Notes under the pieces: model-generated | The model's database searches: none | Seen by the model: only the letters and a program-made list of their open reading frames with translations | Told to the model about the DNA's origin: nothing | Shown here: positions 50,586 to 57,753 of the stretch, one piece after another | Position numbering within the stretch: the first letter of the stretch is position 1 | Layout of the letters: each line of letters begins with the position of its first letter | Translations under genes and position numbers: made by a program | Source of the DNA: Pseudanabaena sp. UWO311 | GTDB lineage: Bacteria > Cyanobacteriota > Cyanobacteriia > Pseudanabaenales > Pseudanabaenaceae | Direction: 5' to 3' | Length of the DNA: 57,753 nucleotides | Assembly (NCBI RefSeq): GCF_006937785.1 | Contig: NZ_SJEE01000034.1 | Location: forward strand, 1-57,753

Positions 50586-51641
50586 TTAGGGGGATTTCAC
50601 TTTTTTGGCATAGGCCTTGACAAAGCGATCGTCAAATAACTTGCTGGTGTCAGGAGAAGTCTTAGCCAACCCTACCTCATTTAAAAACTTGCTCATTTCT
50701 TTCGCAGCAAACGACAAAGAGTTCATATCGTTGCCTACTTCAAAAGCTTTGAGATTTTCTTCAACCGTAAAGATTTTGGTGCCATCAGCGTACTGTTTGT
50801 ACTCATCCAAACTCACGCCTGCACGTTTCGCCATAATGTCATTGGCTTTAGCTGGATTAGCCTTAATATAATCAAGCGTCGCAAACCATGAATCTACTGC
50901 GGCTTGAACTTTTTCGGGATTAGCATCAACAAATTTGCGAGTAAATACCAAGTGATCGGAAATAGCCCCTGGGAATTCCTTAGAACTAAATAGTTCTTTA
51001 CTTCCAGCCCGTTTTAATGCTTGGGTCGTAAAGGGTGCAAATACTGCTACAGCATCTACCTGTCCACCAACGAAGGCAGTAGCAGCTTTACCAGTCTCGA
51101 GAGGTACAAATTGGATGTCTTTAGGAGATAACCCTGCTTTTTTCATCCCCAATAGAAGTAGAAAATGATCGACTGTACCTTCCTCAGCTGCAACTTTTTT
51201 ACCCTTAAGATCAGCGATCGAATTAATCCCTTCGCTGACAATAATTTTGTCGTTACCAGTTGAATTGTCATTTACTAGAACAATTACCTGATCGGCTCCT
51301 CCAGCAACTGAGCTAACTGTGTCTCCTAATGTTTGACTGTTGGCATCGATTTGCCCTGCGGTTAAAGTGTTGATCGATTCTAAATAACCATCAAACCATT
51401 TCAAATCAACGGTTAGATTACTCTTCTTGAAAAAGCCTTCATCTTGAGCGACTTGCCAAGGAAACCATCCTGGCCAAGCGCTAAATCCTAAGCGCAATGA
51501 ATCTGCCGCTTTACTCGGTGAGTTACTCGGTGCGGTGCTAGCCGTAGTTTGAATATTGCTAGCGGGATTTGAGCAACTAATAGTGAGAGTTAAAGCGACA
51601 AAAAATACGAGGAGAGAGGATAGAAGCGATCGCAGTTTCAT
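50586..51641 (-). CDS. ABC transporter substrate-binding lipoprotein (guanidine-linked)
   Basis: 351 aa. Signal peptide with hydrophobic core 'LLSSLLVFFVALTLTISC' and a lipobox-like cysteine near residue 23, then a Ser/Thr-rich linker. The mature domain is of the NMT1/TauA type: 'LRLGFSAWPGWFPWQVAQDE', 'DLKGKKVAAEEGTVDHFLLL', 'FVGGQVDAVAVFAPFTTQAL'. Such domains usually bind sulfonates, nitrate, or thiamine precursors; the riboswitch directly upstream instead suggests guanidine. I recall comparable riboswitch-linked importers in other cyanobacteria. First gene of the leftward operon. Confidence 0.88.
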   Translation of the reverse strand: MKLRSLLSSLLVFFVALTLTISCSNPASNIQTTASTAPSNSPSKAADSLRLGFSAWPGWFPWQVAQDEGFFKKSNLTVDLKWFDGYLESINTLTAGQIDANSQTLGDTVSSVAGGADQVIVLVNDNSTGNDKIIVSEGINSIADLKGKKVAAEEGTVDHFLLLLGMKKAGLSPKDIQFVPLETGKAATAFVGGQVDAVAVFAPFTTQALKRAGSKELFSSKEFPGAISDHLVFTRKFVDANPEKVQAAVDSWFATLDYIKANPAKANDIMAKRAGVSLDEYKQYADGTKIFTVEENLKAFEVGNDMNSLSFAAKEMSKFLNEVGLAKTSPDTSKLFDDRFVKAYAKKVKSP

Positions 51642-51681
51642 AACAGTTATTTTAGAGAGTTGATATTCAAAGTTAATAAAA

Positions 51682-51864
51682 TGGAAAAGCCCAGAAGAAA
51701 CTTTCAGATGTTAATCCTGAAGTTCCTCCCGGGCTTTTATCCCTCCGTGTAGCCAACTAAACCAATAAAATCACTTGTAAAGGTAGTTGACCTGCTTCTC
51801 TTGGACCAGCACTTAGTTGTGAGGTATGTAGTTGTTACCTTAACCAAATCGGAACCCTAGAAAC
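51682..51864 (-). promoter_or_regulatory. Guanidine-I (ykkC) riboswitch, leftward, upstream of the ABC importer
   Basis: On the minus strand the conserved blocks come in order: CTAGGGTTCCG, then CTGGTCCAAGAGAAGCAG, then ACACGGAGGGATAAAAGCCC and GGGAGG. These match the ykkC/guanidine-I consensus as I know it. Downstream, TTCTGGGCTTTTCC can pair with AAAAGCCCGGGAG, a terminator competing with the aptamer's last stem. Guanidine binding should allow read-through to the importer genes. Confidence 0.93.
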
Positions 51865-52113
51865 AATTAAATTTTTTCTAAGAAGTTAGTAAGACAGTTA
51901 TTCCTCAGAAGTTTGTGTTATTGATCAAAACTTTTCTAGGAAACAAACTATCAAGTAGACTAGAAAGTATTTGTGCTTGAATATACAAACTTGAGATATT
52001 ATTGAATATGTATGATTAGAGGGAAAGTAATTTTTAATACAATTTGCGTTGCTGCTTAAAGAGTATTTAATGTATGATATGCAATGTTAAGTTCATTTAA
52101 CAAAAAGTATTCG

Positions 52114-52325
52114 TTTCTAGGGTTCCGATTACATTCAATTTCAGTTTAAAAAAATTGAGTTGAGAGTGATGACTGGTCCAAGAGAAGCAGCCATTTTCAA
52201 TCGATTAATTTGAAATAATTTTTATTCGATTCGGAATTGGTCACACGGAGGGATAAAAGCCCGGGAGAGTCAAATGACAGCAAACTCAATGGCGAGTTAC
52301 TGTTCAGGGCTACCTGGGCTTTCGC
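52114..52325 (+). promoter_or_regulatory. Guanidine-I (ykkC) riboswitch, rightward, upstream of the DUF1989/carboxylase genes
   Basis: Same blocks in order: CTAGGGTTCCG (from 52117), CTGGTCCAAGAGAAGCAG (from 52173), ACACGGAGGGATAAAAGCCC and GGGAGAG (from 52243). CCTGGGCTTT (52313-52322) can pair with AAAGCCCGGG of the aptamer 3' end, giving the expression platform. The T-run after it is weak, so control may be partly at another level. Confidence 0.93.
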
Positions 52326-52370
52326 TATTGTAGGTATGCTCTTCATAGCTATTTCTTTAAGGAGTTAATC

Positions 52371-53105
52371 ATGCTTACAAAATCTAACCTCGATCCAGCC
52401 TTGGTAATCTGGGACGAAGCTATTCCTGGTGGAACCTACTGGTCACATCTGATTAGGAAGGGAACAACACTGCGGATCTCTGCACCTGAAGGTTCTAGGG
52501 GTCTATCTTTTCTTTGTTATAACGCTGATAACGTGATTGAGCGTTACAATGCTGCTGACACCGCTAAAATTCAATTTAATGCATTCCTAACAAAAGGTAA
52601 ATTGCTATATACCGACATGGGACGGGTCTTATTTTCGATTACAGAAGATACATGTGGAAATCATGACACCCTATCTGGATGTAGTAATGTAGCAACTAAT
52701 TCTGCAAAATATGGAGAAGATAGTTTCTATCGCAGTGCGCGGGATAATTTTCTGTTGGCTTTGGCAAAACGGAATATGGGTAAACGCGATATCATGCCTA
52801 ATGTGAATTGGTTTGCCCATGTTGCGGTGGATGGGAACGGAAATCTGGTTTGGGCTGAGCAGGTTGCCCAAGCTGGAGACTTTATTGATTTGCGTGCTGA
52901 GATGAACGTATTAGCGGTAATTTCTAATACTCCACATGTACTTGATCCTAATCCTGTGTACGATCCTAAACCGATTCAAGTCACTGTTTGGAAATCTCCT
53001 GCACCTACAAGCGATGATCTCTGCCGTACAAGTTGCCCAGAGGCGATCAGGGGATTTCAAAATACTGATGCCTATTTTGAAGAATTATCGATTTTAGCCC
53101 ACTAG
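52371..53105 (+). CDS. DUF1989 urea carboxylase-associated protein 1 (carboxyguanidine deiminase subunit)
   Basis: 244 aa, ATG preceded by AAGGAG. DUF1989 fold with metal-binding Cys/His: 'DTCGNHDTLSGCSN' (C-x2-H), then 'KRNMGKRDIMPNVNWFAHV', then 'IDLRAEMNVLAVISNTPHVL'. Formerly 'urea amidolyase associated protein', this type has been shown to act with its partner as carboxyguanidine deiminase (CgdAB), making allophanate. The second subunit is encoded next. First gene behind the rightward guanidine-I riboswitch. Confidence 0.9.
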   Translation: MLTKSNLDPALVIWDEAIPGGTYWSHLIRKGTTLRISAPEGSRGLSFLCYNADNVIERYNAADTAKIQFNAFLTKGKLLYTDMGRVLFSITEDTCGNHDTLSGCSNVATNSAKYGEDSFYRSARDNFLLALAKRNMGKRDIMPNVNWFAHVAVDGNGNLVWAEQVAQAGDFIDLRAEMNVLAVISNTPHVLDPNPVYDPKPIQVTVWKSPAPTSDDLCRTSCPEAIRGFQNTDAYFEELSILAH

Positions 53106-53152
53106 TTTAATTTCGACTCTATATAATCACAACATTCAATTTGGAGAAGTAT

Positions 53153-53788
53153 ATGTTAGCAACTTTAGTTGAACTCGATCCTCAAAAGGCTATCTACAAT
53201 CAAGTCCTACCTGCACGCCGCCCTTGGATGCAATTGATCAAGAAGGGACAAACATTACGCATCGTCGATCTTGGCGGCAATCAGGCGGTGGATGTACTGA
53301 TTTATAATGCTGCTGATACTAGCGATCGCTACAGCGCACCTGATACGATCCGAATGCAGGGGAACATTTTTATCACGACTGGTACAAAGCTCTATTCCAG
53401 TGATGGTAATGTACTGATGACAGTTGTAAAGGATACTTGCGGTAAACATGATACCTCTGGTGGAGCCTGTAGCCGAGAGAGCAATTCGGTGCGGTATGGT
53501 TTGGATAAGAAATGGCTACATGCCTGTGTAGAGAACTACTTATATGCACTCAAAGATTATGATATGGGCAAGAGGGATTTGGTGAGTAACATCAATTTCT
53601 TTATGAATGTGCCAGTCAGTGAAGATGGAACTTTAGAGATTGTTGATGGCATCTCCGACCCCGGCAGTACGGTTGACCTTCTGGCTGAGATGGATGTACT
53701 GTTCTTGATTTCCAATTGTCCTCAGATTAATAATCCTTGCAATGCTTACAATCCTACTCCAATCCAATTGATGATTTGGGATGCCTAG
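53153..53788 (+). CDS. DUF1989 urea carboxylase-associated protein 2 (carboxyguanidine deiminase subunit)
   Basis: 211 aa from ATG 53153 (MLATLVELDP), after GGAGAAG; a TTG at 53141 would put the start over this SD and is rejected. Paralogue of the preceding protein: 'VKDTCGKHDTSGGACSRESN' is the Cys/His site; 'DYDMGKRDLVSNINFFMNV' and 'VDLLAEMDVLFLISNCPQ' match in order. The two likely form the deiminase heterodimer. A hairpin (53806-53840) separates it from the carboxylase gene. Confidence 0.9.
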   Translation: MLATLVELDPQKAIYNQVLPARRPWMQLIKKGQTLRIVDLGGNQAVDVLIYNAADTSDRYSAPDTIRMQGNIFITTGTKLYSSDGNVLMTVVKDTCGKHDTSGGACSRESNSVRYGLDKKWLHACVENYLYALKDYDMGKRDLVSNINFFMNVPVSEDGTLEIVDGISDPGSTVDLLAEMDVLFLISNCPQINNPCNAYNPTPIQLMIWDA

Positions 53789-53805
53789 CTAGGCGCAAAA
53801 CAATT

Positions 53806-53840
53806 TAGTTATGGGCAGTGCAAAGCGCTGCCCATAACTA
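53806..53840. terminator. Hairpin inside the guanidine operon
   Basis: TAGTTATGGGCAGTGC (53806-53821) pairs with 53825-53840 around AAA, one G-T position. The sequence after it (TTGACTAAATC) has no T-run. It may only be a processing or stability stem, or a partial terminator before the carboxylase gene. Confidence 0.6.
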
Positions 53841-53883
53841 TTGACTAAATCTTCATCATTTTAATAATACTAATTATGTTCTT

Positions 53884-56800
53884 ATGTTCTCTAAAATTCT
53901 AATTGCGAACCGTGGTGAAATTGCTTGTCGGATCATTCGCACCTGCGATCGCTTAGGGATTAAATCTGTTGCTGTTTATTCGCAAGCGGATACCTATGCT
54001 CTGCATGTATCCATGGCAAGTGAGGCGGTAGAAATTGGAGGAGCATTGGCTGCCGAGAGCTATTTACGTTGGGAAAGAATTTTAGAAGCTGCAAAACAAA
54101 CAGGGGCAGAAGCAATCCATCCTGGCTATGGATTTTTGAGTGAAAATGCCGAATTTGCGGAGGCTTGCGCCAGTCAAGGGCTCATTTTTATTGCGCCTAC
54201 GCCAAGCCAAATGCGTAGTTTTGGACTAAAGCATACAGCTAGAGAATTAGCAGCACAGAATCAAGTTCCATTACTGCCAGGGACTGGACTATTGACAGAT
54301 GTGGAGGAGGCTTTAAGGGAAGCTGACAAGATCGGTTATCCTGTGATGCTCAAAAGCACGGCGGGTGGTGGCGGTATTGGCTTGCAACTCTGTCGCAGTC
54401 AAGCACAGTTACCAGATTTGTTTGCGACAGTTAAGCGATTGAGTCAGAATAACTTCAAACAAAGTGGCATTTATTTAGAACGATATGTGGAATCAGCTCG
54501 TCATATTGAAGTGCAAATTTTTGGCGATGGCAATGGACGTGTGTTGACCTTAGGCGATCGCGATTGTTCGGTTCAACGCCGCAATCAAAAAGTAATTGAA
54601 GAGACTCCTGCGCCTAATATTTCCGATGCTTTGCGCCAACAACTTTACGAGGCAGCTTTCAAACTGGGGGCATCGGTCAATTATCAGTCAGCTGGGACTG
54701 TAGAATTTGTATTTGATAGCGATCGCCAAGAATTTTATTTTTTAGAGGTAAATACGCGACTCCAAGTTGAACATGGAGTTACAGAGGCGGTTACAGGGAT
54801 TGATTTAGTCGAATGGATGATTCGGCTGGCGGCGGGTGATGCTAGTTTTTTTGATACCTATGACCATTCTCCTCACGGTCATTCTATCCAAGTCAGAATT
54901 TATGCCGAAGATCCATCCAAAAACTTCCAACCCAGTTCGGGCGTTTTAACTGAGGTGAGATTACCAGAAGATATTCGTTGCGATCTCTGGATTGAGACTG
55001 GCACTGAGATCATGCCCTACTATGATCCGTTGTTGGCAAAATTGATTGTCTATGGAGAGACAAGAACCGATGCGATCGCCAAATTACAATCAGCTTTAGG
55101 TAATACCCAAATCGCAGGGATTGAAACCAATCTAGATTATCTTTACCAAATCCTCCAAGCACCTGAGTTTATAGCGGGACATATTCATACTAAATTTTTG
55201 AATTCTTTTAGCTATACACCCCGAACTATAGATGTCTTAGAAGCAGGTACTTTCAGCACTATTCAAGACTATCCAGGGCGTGTCGGTTACTGGAATATTG
55301 GCGTGCCACCTTCGGGAGCAATGGACACTTTAGCGTTAAGGTATGCTAATCGTTTGGTTGGTAATTCTGAAGCGGCGGCGGCGCTAGAATTTACAGTTAA
55401 TGGAGCGACCCTCCGTTTTAATGTTGATACGATCATTTGTCTGACAGGGGCGACCATGCAAGCGGAATTGGACGGAAATCCAATTGACTATTGGACAGCG
55501 ATACAGGTAAATAAAGGCAGCATTTTACAAATGAAGGCGATCGCAGGCAATGGGCTGCGATCTTATCTAGCAGTCCAAAATGGTTTTGATGTTCCTGATT
55601 ATCTGGGGAGTAAATCAACATTTACTCTAGGTAAATTTGGTGGACATTGTGGAAGGATTTTACGAATTGGTGATGTGCTTAAGCTTAATCCTTCTGACAA
55701 GCAAACAATTGATTCCGCAACACTTTTGCGTCTACCCCCAGCCCTGATCCCTGAGTATCCACAACATTGGGAAATAGGAGTGCTTTATGGCCCCCATGGC
55801 GCTCCAGATTTCTTTACCGATGATGATATCGAAATGTTTTTTGCGAGTAATTGGGAAGTGCATTATAACTCGGCAAGAACTGGTATCAGATTAATTGGAG
55901 CGAAGCCCCAATGGGCGAGAACCGATGGCGGCGAAGCGGGGCTTCACCCTTCTAACATCCATGACAATGCCTATGCGGTGGGGGCGATCGATTTTACTGG
56001 CGATATGCCGATCATTCTCGGTGTTGATGGCCCAAGCTTGGGCGGGTTTGTTTGTCCTGCCACTATTGCCCTCGCCGAGATCTGGAAGATTGGTCAGCTA
56101 AAGCCAGGGAATACCGTCAGATTTGTGCGGATTAGCCATGAGCAAGCGTTACAGCAAAAAATTCAACAAGACTATCAAGTCGCGACCCTAGAATTCAGTA
56201 CTGCCGCTATTGAAAGTAGATCCACAGAATTCTCCCTTTTGCCTAGCTCGTCCTTAAATATCGCAGCCTTGAGTACGGCGGCGATATTGCATGAATTACC
56301 CCATAACGAAATTGCCGTAAAATATCGCCGTTCGGGAGATGACAATATTCTCATTGAATATGGAGAACTAGTTCTCGATCTGAATCTTCGTTTTCGGATT
56401 CATGCTCTAATGGAATGGTTAGCTCTAAATCCTCTAGCTGGAATTTTGGAATTGACCCCTGGCATCCGATCGCTGCAAGTACATTACGACAGTCAGATCC
56501 TACCCCTAGAAAAATTACTAGAGATCTTGATTGTCGCTGAAACTGAAATGCCATCTGTGACAGAGATGGAAGTGCCAACGCGCATTGTCTACCTGCCCTT
56601 ATCTTGGGATGATGCCTCGACTAAATTGGCAATTGAGAAGTATATGCGATCAGTTAATCCTAAAGCGCCTTGGTGTCCCAGTAATATTGAATTTATTCGG
56701 CGCATCAATGGTTTAGATGATATAGAAGCTGTTAAGCAAATTATCTTTAATGCTAGTTATTTAGTGTTGGGGTTAGGAGATGTGTACTTAGGCGCTCCCG

Positions 56801-57564
56801 TGGCGACTCCTATCGACCCCCGTCATCGCCTTGTTACTACTAAATACAATCCTGCCCGTACTTGGACTCCCGAAAATGCCGTTGGCATTGGTGGCGCATA
56901 TATGTGCGTGTATGGGATGGAAGGTCCTGGTGGCTATCAGTTTTTTGGGCGCACCGTACAAATGTGGAATACCTATCGCCAAACCCCTGATTTTGAAGCA
57001 GGAAAACCTTGGCTGCTCCGCTTCTTCGATCAAGTTCGTTTTTATCCTGTCTCCGAAGCAGAGTTACTACAGCATCGACAAGATTTTATCCACGGCAGAT
57101 TTAAACTGCGGATCGAACATGAAACTTTCAGTTTGAAGAAATACAATGATTTTCTGGCAGCTATTGCCGATGAAGCGGCTATATTTAAATCTCAACAGCA
57201 GCAGTCCTTTGATGCGGAGCGCGATCGCTGGGTAGCCGATAATCTGCTTATCGATGCAGACTCCGTACCCGATATTATCCCTGACGCAGATGAATTTATT
57301 CTTCCACCCAATAGCGAACTGGTAATTTCTCATATTCCTGCCAATGTCTGGCAAGTTGTAGTGCAAGTTGGTAGTGAGGTCAAAGTAGGCGATCGCTTAA
57401 TCGTTCTAGAATCCATGAAAATGGAAATGACCATAGTTGCTAATGTGACGGGTACGGTAACAGAAATCCTCTGTAATGAGGGGAAGATGGTGTCCGTAGG
57501 GCAAGGATTATGTGTGATTTTAAAAGCTTACAGCAAATTCCGATCAAACACGCCACAAGTCTAG
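53884..57564 (+). CDS. Biotin-dependent urea/guanidine carboxylase
   Basis: 1226 aa, cytosolic. Biotin carboxylase half: 'FSKILIANRGEIACRIIRTC', glycine loop 'KSTAGGGGIGLQL', 'EVNTRLQVEHGVTEAVTGID', about residues 1-450. Carboxyltransferase (AHS2 then AHS1, KipA/KipI-like): 'VLEAGTFSTIQDYPGRVGYW' from about residue 455, then 'GGAYMCVYGMEGPGGYQFFG'. C-terminal biotinyl domain with LESMKMEM near residues 1175-1182 (biotin on the Lys). Urea carboxylases and guanidine carboxylases share this layout; the riboswitch and the deiminase partners favour guanidine. The product carboxyguanidine goes to the DUF1989 pair. Allophanate hydrolase is not in view. Confidence 0.93.
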   Translation: MFSKILIANRGEIACRIIRTCDRLGIKSVAVYSQADTYALHVSMASEAVEIGGALAAESYLRWERILEAAKQTGAEAIHPGYGFLSENAEFAEACASQGLIFIAPTPSQMRSFGLKHTARELAAQNQVPLLPGTGLLTDVEEALREADKIGYPVMLKSTAGGGGIGLQLCRSQAQLPDLFATVKRLSQNNFKQSGIYLERYVESARHIEVQIFGDGNGRVLTLGDRDCSVQRRNQKVIEETPAPNISDALRQQLYEAAFKLGASVNYQSAGTVEFVFDSDRQEFYFLEVNTRLQVEHGVTEAVTGIDLVEWMIRLAAGDASFFDTYDHSPHGHSIQVRIYAEDPSKNFQPSSGVLTEVRLPEDIRCDLWIETGTEIMPYYDPLLAKLIVYGETRTDAIAKLQSALGNTQIAGIETNLDYLYQILQAPEFIAGHIHTKFLNSFSYTPRTIDVLEAGTFSTIQDYPGRVGYWNIGVPPSGAMDTLALRYANRLVGNSEAAAALEFTVNGATLRFNVDTIICLTGATMQAELDGNPIDYWTAIQVNKGSILQMKAIAGNGLRSYLAVQNGFDVPDYLGSKSTFTLGKFGGHCGRILRIGDVLKLNPSDKQTIDSATLLRLPPALIPEYPQHWEIGVLYGPHGAPDFFTDDDIEMFFASNWEVHYNSARTGIRLIGAKPQWARTDGGEAGLHPSNIHDNAYAVGAIDFTGDMPIILGVDGPSLGGFVCPATIALAEIWKIGQLKPGNTVRFVRISHEQALQQKIQQDYQVATLEFSTAAIESRSTEFSLLPSSSLNIAALSTAAILHELPHNEIAVKYRRSGDDNILIEYGELVLDLNLRFRIHALMEWLALNPLAGILELTPGIRSLQVHYDSQILPLEKLLEILIVAETEMPSVTEMEVPTRIVYLPLSWDDASTKLAIEKYMRSVNPKAPWCPSNIEFIRRINGLDDIEAVKQIIFNASYLVLGLGDVYLGAPVATPIDPRHRLVTTKYNPARTWTPENAVGIGGAYMCVYGMEGPGGYQFFGRTVQMWNTYRQTPDFEAGKPWLLRFFDQVRFYPVSEAELLQHRQDFIHGRFKLRIEHETFSLKKYNDFLAAIADEAAIFKSQQQQSFDAERDRWVADNLLIDADSVPDIIPDADEFILPPNSELVISHIPANVWQVVVQVGSEVKVGDRLIVLESMKMEMTIVANVTGTVTEILCNEGKMVSVGQGLCVILKAYSKFRSNTPQV

Positions 57565-57596
57565 TAATCTAAAGCATCACTAAAGTTAAACAAAAT

Positions 57597-57753
57597 ATGT
57601 CAGCATATTCGCTTGATTTACGGCAGAAGATATTAAATGCATGGCAAAATAAAGAAAATACACAGAGAGGTTTAGCTAAACGATTTAAAGTTAGCTTATC
57701 GTTTGTACGAGATTTTTTGCGTCGGTATCGAGAAACAAATGAAATAGCAGCGA
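57597..57753 (+). CDS. IS630-family transposase, N-terminal part, cut by window edge
   Basis: 52 codons visible from ATG 57597, reading MSAYSLDLRQKILNAWQNKE and then 'RGLAKRFKVSLSFVRDFLRR'. This is the HTH head typical of IS630/Tc1-mariner-like transposases of cyanobacteria. The rest lies beyond the window, so I cannot say if it is intact. It starts 32 bp after the carboxylase stop. No terminal inverted repeat can be checked from one end. Confidence 0.8.
   Translation, partial: MSAYSLDLRQKILNAWQNKENTQRGLAKRFKVSLSFVRDFLRRYRETNEIAA
57597..57753 (+). mobile_element. Left end of an IS630-type insertion sequence (partial)
   Basis: Inferred from the transposase head. The exact IS boundary should lie between 57565 and 57596, but without the other end neither the inverted repeats nor the TA target duplication can be shown. 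Confidence 0.6.

Larger units (their letters stand above)
51642..52370. other. 729-bp control region with two divergent riboswitches
   Basis: No gene. The region holds the leftward (51682-51864) and rightward (52114-52325) guanidine-I riboswitches. The middle 249 bp is AT-rich and must hold both promoters; I cannot fix the -10/-35 boxes. The 18-base identical 5' segments (51847-51864 and 52113-52130) make an inverted repeat in the DNA. Confidence 0.8.

Noticed and set aside
48905-51641. Nitrate or taurine importer
   Set aside because: Protein families fit, but the guanidine-I riboswitch and the neighbouring carboxylase genes make guanidine the better guess.

Overview
The window looks like a chromosomal segment of a cyanobacterium. 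The HIP1 octamer GCGATCGC (or its GCGATCG/CGATCGC core) recurs throughout, inside genes and between them. The gene content is also cyanobacterial: CGLD27/DUF1230, DUF3177, DUF1995, the zeta-carotene desaturase crtQ, a CIRCE-controlled groESL operon and Uma2/DUF820 nuclease-like genes. Base composition and the many short intergenic hairpins would fit a Pseudanabaena-like filamentous cyanobacterium, but that genus-level guess is inference.

Region 1 (about 1050-17480) is a DNA phosphorothioation (Dnd) island between an inositol-phosphatase-family gene and folC. The modification genes dndC-dndD-dndE run leftward behind a 69-aa gene. A divergent small HTH regulator lies upstream, and the intergenic space carries a 16-bp perfect inverted repeat. 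Around this core are a Dnd-associated methyltransferase with a duplicated module, a sulfur-binding-domain/HNH nuclease, Dnd-associated protein 4, and an operon with a PLD-type nuclease/DEAH helicase (PT-system restriction enzyme family), a 57-aa ORF, a second DndD-like ATPase, a Uma2 protein and a DUF1016/PDDEXK nuclease. dndA, dndB and dndFGH are not in the window.

Region 2 (17553-33870) is mostly core genome: folC, an NTF2-like gene, CGLD27, an operon for preQ0 synthesis (queE-queD-queC) coupled to a sugar-porter-type MFS gene, a methyltransferase, a metallophosphoesterase coupled to a glycosyltransferase, ruvA with a coiled-coil partner, nadK, two membrane proteins, and two FHA-domain proteins, one fused to an oxidoreductase-like domain. 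Region 3 (33874-44962) has a large hybrid histidine kinase with a REC-GGDEF-EAL response regulator, DUF1995, a DUF433/DUF5615 toxin-antitoxin-like pair, Uma2, groEL-groES with CIRCE, and 5-formyl-THF cyclo-ligase. Region 4 (45000-48810) has a multi-arm structured repeat, an unknown 402-aa-frame protein, crtQ and a histone-deacetylase-family gene.

Region 5 (48905-57753) is a guanidine-utilisation locus. Two guanidine-I (ykkC) riboswitches are divergent. The leftward one precedes an ABC importer (binding protein, permease, ATPase). The rightward one precedes two DUF1989 proteins (carboxyguanidine deiminase subunits by homology) and a 1226-aa biotin-dependent urea/guanidine carboxylase. The allophanate hydrolase expected to finish the pathway is absent; instead the start of an IS630-type transposase gene runs off the right edge. 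Hairpins with conserved GC-NNN-GC tips sit at many gene ends across the window.
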